A stretch of DNA of 64,000 bases from Flaveria trinervia (lineage: Eukaryota > Streptophyta > Magnoliopsida > Asterales > Asteraceae): assembly GCA_025506515.1 (NCBI GenBank), contig CM046456.1, positions 12,484,524 to 12,548,523 of the forward strand, written 5' to 3'. Shown here piece by piece: positions 56,392-64,000 of the stretch (position 1 is its first letter; each line of letters begins with the position of its first letter). A program made the position numbers and the translations under genes. The notes below the pieces were generated by a model. The model saw only the letters and a program-made list of their open reading frames with translations. It made no database searches and had not been told where the DNA came from.

Positions 56392-57616
56392 ATGTCTTCC
56401 GATTCTGAGATTGAGGCTAACGTTGATGTTATTGCCAATCATCCATGGATACAGTTTGAGCCCGGGTCTATTGAGCATGCAAAGTGCTCAAAATTCATCC
56501 ATATGAAGATCGGTCATCAAAAGACAGTGAATTGGGAGGTGATGGTCGAGCTTGGGGAGCGCGATAGACTCGCTGGTATTATCGAAGATAATATGCCATG
56601 GAGTTGTTTATTTGAGCTAGCGTTCTTATCTTCTTACCAAGAGCTGACGGTGGAGTTTTTATCCACCTTTATTTATATTCGTCCTGATGAGATGGTGGAG
56701 GACGATGAGCGATCTGAGATTTCGTTTATGCTATGTGGACGATCTCATCAGATGTCGATTGAGCAGTTTGCGGTTTTCTCGGGACTTTATTATGAGCCGG
56801 AGACCGAACCCCTCTATTTACCGAGAGAATTACTGAGATTGAAGAGACACGATTGAGAGATAGGTGGCCTCAGATTGCCGGAGGTCCGTTTCAGAGGACT
56901 AAGGGCAAGGTCACTAGCATTAGAGATCCTCTCATTTGTTTTATGCATCGCATGATCGCCGCATCCATCACGGGACGTGGTAAGAGTTGGGAGTGGTGTA
57001 CCATTCCCGACTTATTTTACTTATATTGTTTGCTTACGAGGACCAGGTGCAACCTGGAGAGATGTTTGGCAAAGTATTACGCTTCGTATTATCATCGCCA
57101 AGAGCGAGGAGCGGTGTATGGCGGCGCGTACATTACGATGATTGCACGTTGTCTTCGTTATCTTCCCCGCCATGTTGTTGACGTATCTTCTCCGATCGAG
57201 CCGGTGAGATTAGATCATCGTACATTATTTGGCATGCGTATTATACGCTAGTTTCCGGGTGGCATACGGTTCTTTCTTCGACCCGGTAAGATATGGCATC
57301 CGACACCTGTTCAGCAGGTCGGCGATGACGATCCACAACAACAGCAGGAGCATCTTCCGTATGATCTGTCGCCACACGACCAGCCGCTAGCGCATCAGCC
57401 GGCACCTCAACCACAGTTCCCTCGACATATTTATAGAGATGTGAGGGTGCCTACACGTATGGAGACATTTATGCAGGAGATTACTACAAGATTACGGGAT
57501 CAGGGTGTCACCTCGATCAAGTTGAGGATCTTATGGATTGACACGTTCAGCTTGAGATTGTACGAGTTCGTGCTGCTGGTATTAATCCTTCAGACTTGCC
57601 ACCGCCTCGACATTAA
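56392..57616 (+). pseudogene. Athila ORF1-like / putative plant transposon domain, broken
   Basis: The first frame (56392-56856) starts M-S-S-D-S-E-I-E and holds Y-I-R-P-D-E then S-F-M-L-C-G-R-S-H-Q-M-S-I-E-Q-F-A-V-F-S-G-L-Y. After a shift near 56825 the second frame has P-F-Q-R-T-K-G, S-I-R-D-P-L-I-C, A-S-I-T-G-R-G-K-S and L-F-Y-L-Y-C. After a TAG at 57249 a Gln/Pro-rich tail and a helical end (T-R-L-R-D-Q-G) appear. A last frameshift near 57515 and a TGA lead to P-P-P-R-H and a TAA near 57616. The pattern is shared with the gene at 6155-6872. The function of this family is unknown. Confidence 0.7.
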
Positions 57617-57864
57617 CCAAATTCACCATAGTTTTTTATATTATTAATTGTACTTTTATTTTGTTATGTATTTAAAAACTTCGTTATTTATTATATTATC
57701 ATTTAATGTTTGTTTTGTTTTATATGTTATATTGGTTAATTAAGATTTAAAATTGTCGATTAATATGTTACAAAATATAACTTATACGCAAAGTGTCAAC
57801 CTTAACGTGCAAAATAAAGCCGAAAAAAAATTTTATACGCACAATAATATATAAAAAACATCCT

Positions 57865-57905
57865 AACCTATACGCCGCGTATGGGTCATACGCGGCGTAT
57901 AGGTT
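57865..57905. repeat. Perfect 41-nt palindrome in the MULE right end
   Basis: AACCTATACGCCGCGTATG, spacer GGT, then the exact complement. It is the best preserved of the CG-rich palindromes. Confidence 0.97.
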
Positions 57906-57942
57906 CTTCACCATACATAGAAATTTTGCAGAAAAATTGGGA

Positions 57943-58082
57943 AACTTATACGCCGCGTATGGACCCATACGCGGCGTATAGCCACCCCGACAAGAGTCTG
58001 ACTCGAGTCTGCTCTGGTCTTGTCAGAGAATACCCTATACGTCACGTATGGGTCCATACGCGACGTATAGGGTATGTTGACT
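57943..58082. repeat. Two more CG-rich palindromes in the MULE right end
   Basis: One is at 57946-57979 (TATACGCCGCGTATGG arms, near perfect). The other is at 58031-58075 (ACCCTATACGTCACGTATGG with its near complement). Between them, GACAAGAGTCTGACTC and GAGTCTGCTCTGGTCTTGTC also form an inverted pair. Confidence 0.9.
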
Positions 58083-58162
58083 CTCCTACCAATGGATCCA
58101 TACGCGACGTATTGGATCGCGGGTGTTAATTTAAAATTTGGGGTGTCCAAATAAAACCACCC
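58083..58162 (-). repeat. Right terminal inverted repeat of the MULE
   Basis: It is the partner of 53884-53958 and ends ..AAAACCACCC at 58162, directly before TTTATTAA. Confidence 0.7.
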
Positions 58163-58170
58163 TTTATTAA
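58163..58170. repeat. Right flanking repeat of the MULE (TTTATTAA)
   Basis: It is identical to 53876-53883. Confidence 0.75.
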
Positions 58171-61100
58171 TAGTTTTGATTTGTCAATCAATCAAATCAT
58201 CATTAAATTGTATATTTGTTGTCTGCTAGATATTATGATAAAACTTTTTAAGTTAAAAACATCATATTCCAATTTTGTTTCGGTTGACTTAGATAACATT
58301 CTGGGATCTCGTGGATAGAAAAAAAACTAAGATAATCACCCTGATCAAAGAGATGAGATACGAAGAATTCATGGGGTCATAAGTTGTTCAAAAAGAACGA
58401 TAGAGACTAAAGTGTGACGTTTTAGGGAGATGACCTTCAACCCTTATGATTCACACTTTCTATGTTTGATGCATCAAAGTTATTGTGATTGTACGAGTTC
58501 TATCCGTATGATATTGATAGTGGAGAGAAAATTATTCTTTTACATCACTTGACTTGTATATTGATAACGTCAAAGAAGATGAAGTATTTACTAGTGTGAA
58601 TGAGATTGTGAATTTGCTACAGTTACGGTGGAAACAAAGAAACATATTTCATATTCTTTGGTGTATTAATTATTAAAATTAACATTAGTTTGATCGCTGC
58701 AACCCCTAATGGTTGAGAGATGTTATTCTGGGGTGAAGAATATAAAGACAAATATACGTAATCGGATAAGTGAAGATTCAATTAAATGCTTGAGTAGATT
58801 GTAGCATTAAATAGAGACACTTCAAAGTATTACTAATGAAGTTGTAATGATCATTTTTAAAGGATAAAATGGCATCGAGAATAATGTAATATGTATTTTG
58901 GTTATTATATGTAATTTTATATTCCGTTATGCAATTTATTTATTTATTTTTTGTACCCGCTGAATAAATTTTCTGAATCCGTCACCGCATAAAATATAGC
59001 ATACAATTATTGCCATTGTTTACATAGTAACACTAATGTATGTTTACACTCAATTGATTATTTTAATATCAGAGATATTGTAAAGCGTATAAAATTCATG
59101 ATATTGATATTTTGGACTCATGATACATACTGCTCGCGATAACTAAATATATTAATAAAAATACCACAAAAATATTTTACCTCCTTCGTAACCTCCGTGA
59201 TCGATTGATTGTTCATTGGGATCAACTCTGTCAACAACTTTTAAAATTTTTTGGTCTAGACGTAAACCTTCATATACTTGCATGTTTTTATTCTGTGTTC
59301 GAACAGGAAAAAATATCTGTATCTTCGTATTTTAAAAATTATATAAAGGTGCCCGCGTAATGTGGCATGATGATATTTTACATTCGGCATGTGTTTTTAA
59401 TATTTATTTATTTTTGTAGTATTTTTACAAAGTCTATTATATTTTTTCTAATCTAAAATTCAAAACATCTAATAAATAGGTTCTGTATAACTACTTATAT
59501 ATTTACGTATTAATTTATTGTACTTCACAAAATATAGATCGTTTTAGCAAAATTTTACACTAAAACATTTAAAAAACACAGGTTACAATTGTAGTCTTAA
59601 AAAGTTTGTAAATGTGATAGATTAAAAAATATAGCTGAAATCTTAAACAACATAAGTTTTATTTGTTTATGGGTAGATAATATAAAATTTTATGCAATTG
59701 TTAGTGAGTGTAAGGTTATTAGTAATTAATTATAAGAGGTAATATGTAAATAATGTTATAAATAATATTTTACCCTCAAATAGTTCAAATTTGTTACTTT
59801 TATGTAATTGTTAGTAAGTGTAAGGTTATTAGGGGTAATACGTACATAATGATATGATTACTATTTTAGTCTTGAAGATAATTGTACCTTATATGTTTTT
59901 AATTTTAGGGTATCTTAAAATACCCCTTATAAATACTTTATATATTGTATAATATGTAAAAGTCAATTTATACATGCTTTTCTAAAATGACTATAATTAT
60001 GGAATTATTTGGTGGATGTAAATTCTTAATTTCTACCGATGAATACATTCAATCTCTACTATGTATCTACTTTAACTTTTAGAATCACTGCATCTTAAAT
60101 AGGGAACATTTTTTTCATATATCATTGTCTCTATCTCCATAAACTCAACACTTTACGTTAAACCAAAGGAAACCTATCACATGCTATTTATTGAAAAACT
60201 TGCACATGAGATTTCAGCATGCCAATTAATGACTTTCTAATGTGGAAGCAGAGTAGCGAACAATGAAAGAAGGGGTGGCTTTGGCTAGAGACCACCGCTC
60301 ATCCCTATCATGCCATTAATGGTGAGCACGCGACTTTCAACATTGGGAGATCGTGTGCTCCTCCTCTTGATTATTTGTTTAATTTGAGTTAGATGCCGAG
60401 TTGCAAACATTGTTGGAAAACAATCCAAAGTTAGCAAGATGTAGTTGATCGGGAAATGATGAACCGACCCAAGGCAACAATAGTTACTTTGTTGGCAGCA
60501 CAAAAGCAAGATATGAGACGCCTGAGACACAATACCACCAAGAATCCTGTCACCTTCTTAGTGAGTTTTATTTTATGTACATACTAAAAGCGTATAATGT
60601 ATTAATTTATTATAATAAGGTTTTCTTTATTTACAGTATTTTTTTAATTTTTTTATGTTGTTTATATTTTAAAAACAAACTAAAGATATCATCAAATAAA
60701 ATAGAATATTAAAATTAAAAACATTAAACGAAATCATTTTAGACTGCTATTATACAAATAAAATAAATAAATCAATAAATAAATTACATCTTATATGTAA
60801 TTTTAATAGAAATTATATATCAGTGTTCACTAGGCAATCACAACACCATTTTTGCTTTGCTATTTTTAAATTTTATGTAATCGTAAATGGTCGGTCGCAA
60901 AATTTTTGACCATTTTGCCACCAATAATTTTTTTGTTCATTTGTTTGCGATCGTTTTGCTCCCACACTTGGACAACCTTAAATGTTCCAACCATTTGGCC
61001 ATCGAATCTTGTTTGATCGCAAATGTTATGACCGCCTTGTCACCACATTTTTTTTATTGTGAACTTTGTGATCATTTTGATCATTTCGGTCGCATAACCA

Positions 61101-61809
61101 CCGTAAAATTTGCTACTCTTTTATTCGGCCGCAAATCTTTGATAGCAATTTCATAGTTTCTAGTAATCGCCCATTGGCAACCATCACTAGATTGCATCCA
61201 TCCGTAAAGTAAATTGCGGACGGCATTATATTAAAAGAAAAAAAACAACATTAAAAGATTCTCACCACTGCATGCTTTAACCGTCGGATTACCATCGGTG
61301 AAAACCATCAGCTATATACTTCTTTTTTTTAACTGTCATTAGTATAACAAAAACTAATTAAACCGATATTGCATTATTATATCTACTTTTTAGAAAAAGA
61401 GTGTGTGGCTGTTTGTATGTCATTACAAAAATAACGATTATGACTATTTGGAATAATCGTGTCTACGTCGTAAGAAGAGAATATTTTGCATCAACAAATC
61501 CAAGAAATAATGACGGAGTAGCCAATGTAATGATAAAAAAACTTCTTACAAATTAATATGTACCGTTTCAATGAGAGTATTAAAACTAAAAAACTATTTT
61601 ATAATCTGTAGATACAACTACTGAAATAAGTATGACATATGCATGTAGTTTTCTAGAGCAACAATAACTCTAAAATTGAATGTAATTCGATATGGTATAT
61701 CCATACACGTTTTTAAAAGACATATTTATGTCTGCACCAGTAATCCATACGTTAAAAAACATGAAATGAGCATGTGAATTATACATCCAACACTTAAATT
61801 TTTAACAAT
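58171..61809. other. AT-rich sequence, no gene seen
   Basis: There are no recognisable domains. Notable items are the imperfect direct repeat at 59691-59855 and, at 60880-61140, several GGTCGCA / GCGATC / GGCCGCAAAT words that give a repetitive look. A GGTCTCTAGCC-rich stretch near 60270 has an open frame on the minus strand that I do not recognise. Confidence 0.4.
59691..59855. repeat. Imperfect direct repeat, period about 110 bp
   Basis: TATG.AATTGTTAGT.AGTGTAAGGTTATTAG (59691 and 59801) is followed in both by GGTAATA.GTA.ATAATG. Confidence 0.8.
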
Positions 61810-63207
61810 GAACCCAAACATATGATTCACATTGAACACATCAATCAAATATAAGAGCAAGTAGTCACAACCAAAGTTCAAAAGGTTTTAAGCATACTTT
61901 CCCCTCATTCAAGCTAATTAGTCACTTTGTTGTAATCAGCTTAGTCAAGTTCTTTATAACCAACCATGAATCTTAATTATTAAGATGAGCAACAACTCAA
62001 GTACCATACATGAATGGGATGCATGCTACATCTTCCCCTATTATAAGACCGGCGTCCTCACTAGCACGTACACCAGTTCAGCCCTAGCTCTGATACCATT
62101 TGTAATAGCCCAAGAACCATACCAAATATTGTTAGCACTAGTACTTGGCATACTCTTAGACTCCCGTCCCTCAAGGTTTTAAAATAAGGCTCATAGGAAA
62201 GCTATCCAGCCTCATATAATTAAGGTGGCCTTCATTCTCCTTTCTAACAAATGTGGGATGTTACAAATGTCGTGTTTTATAGTCTTTAATGTCGACAGAT
62301 GTGATTATTGTTATATTATAGTTTTTGTAAAGATGTTATGATGTATTTTAACGTATTTTATCTTCATGTATAAAGTTTACTTATTTATTAGTTTAATAAC
62401 ACTAAACATCTTATGTAAACCTCTAATTATGTTTGTTAATTTTTTTGTATCATTTAGGTTATGGTCTTCAAGCTTATTAAACTTGTTTAGTTTTATGTGT
62501 AGCATTCTTGCATAAGTATCTTAAAAGTCGAAACGACAACAAAATGAGCAAGTCTAGTGGGGTTTAAAAGCTAACACATATGAGTAACTTCTAGAAAAAG
62601 ATTCATCCCATTTGGATAAAAGATAAAGGAGTTATGACTTTTTAAACACAAATTATTATCATGCCCAAAATTTTAGATTTCACTTTTATCTTGGTATTAT
62701 TTATTTGGAGGTCAACATTATCAGATTTGCATGAGACCACTTGACTTATAAAGTATACTTATTAAATTTACTTTCAGACATTAGATTCACCTTTTTTGAT
62801 CTTTTATGAACAAATTATAACCTATTCAAGATAACCTTAATATTTTATTAGATTTCAGTAACTTTTATATCTTAAATTTTGTTCACCAACAATCATGACC
62901 CCCTCGTCTGACCAAAAATCTTTCATAACATTCTATCAAATTCCTTTGACTAATATAATTATCCAAATCATAACACACCGCAAAGACCCTATATAATCAT
63001 CAATTTACGCAAAAAAATATTGATTCTATCTTTAAAACACTTTAGAGACTCGTGATCCTTTATTGTTAACATATTTTGTTAAAGATGAGCTTATTTTGCA
63101 TATTTTTATATTAAGATTTATTTTATTTCATGATTAATGAAGAATCATAACACAATAAATTAAAACAAAAACAGATAAAAGAATCATTAAAACATACAAC
63201 TAGGTTT
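61810..63207 (+). repeat. Duplicated 1.5-kb segment, copy 2
   Basis: It is the partner of 50780-52345, in the same orientation and about 11 kb away. It is shorter because much of the TRIM left LTR and other bits are missing. Confidence 0.8.
61990..62265 (-). mobile_element. TRIM element, copy 2
   Basis: It has one clear LTR at 62101-62265 (TGTAATAGCCCAAG to GGGATGTTACA). To its left are an intact primer-binding site on the minus strand (AGCTCTGATACCA, 62086-62098) and the GGCGTCCTCACTAGCACG block. The other LTR is largely deleted. PBS, internal words and LTR ends match the TRIM type of copy 1. Confidence 0.72.
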
Positions 63208-64000
63208 TATAAACATTTTTATATAAATCTTATTGAAAATGAATTTTTCTTAAAATATATTTATTATAAAAAAATATCACCCATGAATGCTTTAAAATAT
63301 AATAGTAATTTATTATATATTTTAATATAATAAAAACTAATCATAACTCATATTTGAACAGTTAAAAATAACTAGTTATAATATTTAAGATAAGTATATA
63401 AAATAAAAATTGGTTAAAAATAAAAAATAATAAAAAGTAAAGTTAATAAAATAAGCACACAAAGAAAAGAAAGAAAAATAAAAGATTTTTAAAAATTACA
63501 TATTTTGTCCTATTGAAGGTCAGGAGTAAAAATGAACATATACAAAAATATAACATAAAAGTTAACTACAGTTAGTAAAAAATAAAAACATTACAAATTT
63601 TCAAATAATAAAAAACGTTACAAATTTTCAAATAATGAAACTTGATGTACTTATTAAATTTTAAGGACAAGATCTGTAAATTTGAGCATAGTTAAAGGAC
63701 AAATTTGTAATTTACTCTATATTATATTATTTCTAGAGATGGTTACTATACAAAGTGTCTTTTTCATACGAAGCGTACGAAGTTTTGGGATGGAATTATC
63801 ACGCAAGAGCAAAATAATAATTACGCAAGACGAATTACATTCGCGTGAAATCATTACGCAGAGATGGAATTATTATGCAAAAATACTTTATTGCGTATTA
63901 ATTTAACCTTTACATGATAATTCTATCTTTGCGTGATTAATTCTTACATGTACGTTATAATTACACTCGTAACATTCATTTTTATGTGATAATTTCATAC
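63208..64000. other. AT-rich window end, no gene seen
   Basis: From about 63766 there is a set of short, imperfect repeated words around ACGCAAG, GCGTGAAATCATTACGC and ATTATCACGC, in both orientations, that reaches the window end and may be the edge of another element. Confidence 0.35.

Larger units (their letters stand above)
53884..58162 (+). mobile_element. Mutator-like transposon with FAR1/OTU and ORF1-like cargo
   Basis: The ends are inverted: GGGTT...GACACCCC-TAA..TCGACACC at the left and, on the other strand, GGGTGGTTTTATTTGGACACCCC..TTAACACCCGC at the right. Both continue into TCGCGTATGG-TCCAT. The flanking 8-mers match. Inside are CG-rich palindromes at both ends, a TATA box, a hairpin, a decayed FAR1-OTU gene and a decayed ORF1-like gene. 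The mutator-type transposase core (DDE) is absent, so the copy is non-autonomous. The MULE assignment rests on the FAR1-type DNA-binding domain, TIR style and target-duplication length. Confidence 0.75.

Noticed and set aside
60820..61200. A CACTA-type transposon from the CACTAGG near 60828 and the CACTAG near 61184
   Set aside because: The ends are not inverted relative to each other and no 3-bp target duplication is visible. The GGTCGCA words give a suggestive look but no more.

Overview
The window is repeat-dominated eudicot nuclear DNA. It is probably from the daisy family: the D LTR, with its TTGACCC runs, looks like chromovirus LTRs I associate with Asteraceae, but that is recall and unproven. 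I find no intact host gene, rRNA, tRNA or CRISPR array. Almost every recognisable coding stretch is the remnant of a transposable element, broken by stops and frameshifts. Many of the stops look like CGA-to-TGA decay of methylated CpG.

Positions 1-50114 are one stack of nested LTR retrotransposons. Element A is the outermost: a minus-strand Ty3/gypsy chromovirus with its 5' LTR at 47548-50114 and the visible part of its 3' LTR at 883-2549. That 3' LTR is itself cut by an LTR piece (E, 1-882) of the same family as element F. Element B (2639-42372, minus strand, 5-bp target duplication ATTAC) is Athila-like. It lies in A between the chromodomain and the polypurine tract. Element C (5' LTR 12189-15205, plus strand) is a non-coding long-LTR element inserted in B between protease and reverse transcriptase. 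Element F (15805-24736, plus strand, target duplication CTTGA) is a chromovirus inserted in C's interior. Element D (25605-34774, minus strand) is another chromovirus, inserted in C's 3' LTR. After a truncated D LTR the sequence re-enters a second copy of B pol (34775-35538), followed by a complete C LTR (35539-38434) with its own target duplications, and then B resumes. This looks like a crossover, or an assembly switch, between a haplotype carrying full-length C and one carrying only a C solo LTR.

From 50115 to 64000 the sequence is AT-rich. It holds two diverged direct copies of a roughly 1.5-kb segment (50780-52345 and 61810-63207), each with a small TRIM element. Between them is a 4.28-kb Mutator-like transposon (53884-58162) flanked by an 8-bp TTTATTAA repeat. 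Its ends are made of CG-rich palindromes. Its cargo is a FAR1-type DNA-binding domain joined to an OTU cysteine-protease domain with no transposase core between them, followed by an Athila-ORF1-like domain. A homologue of that last domain lies in element B at 6155-6872.

Within each LTR element the parts follow the usual plan: tRNA-primed reverse transcription from the primer-binding site, gag for the particle, pol enzymes for maturation, copying and integration, and in the chromoviruses a chromodomain-like tail for targeting. None of the copies looks able to act on its own.
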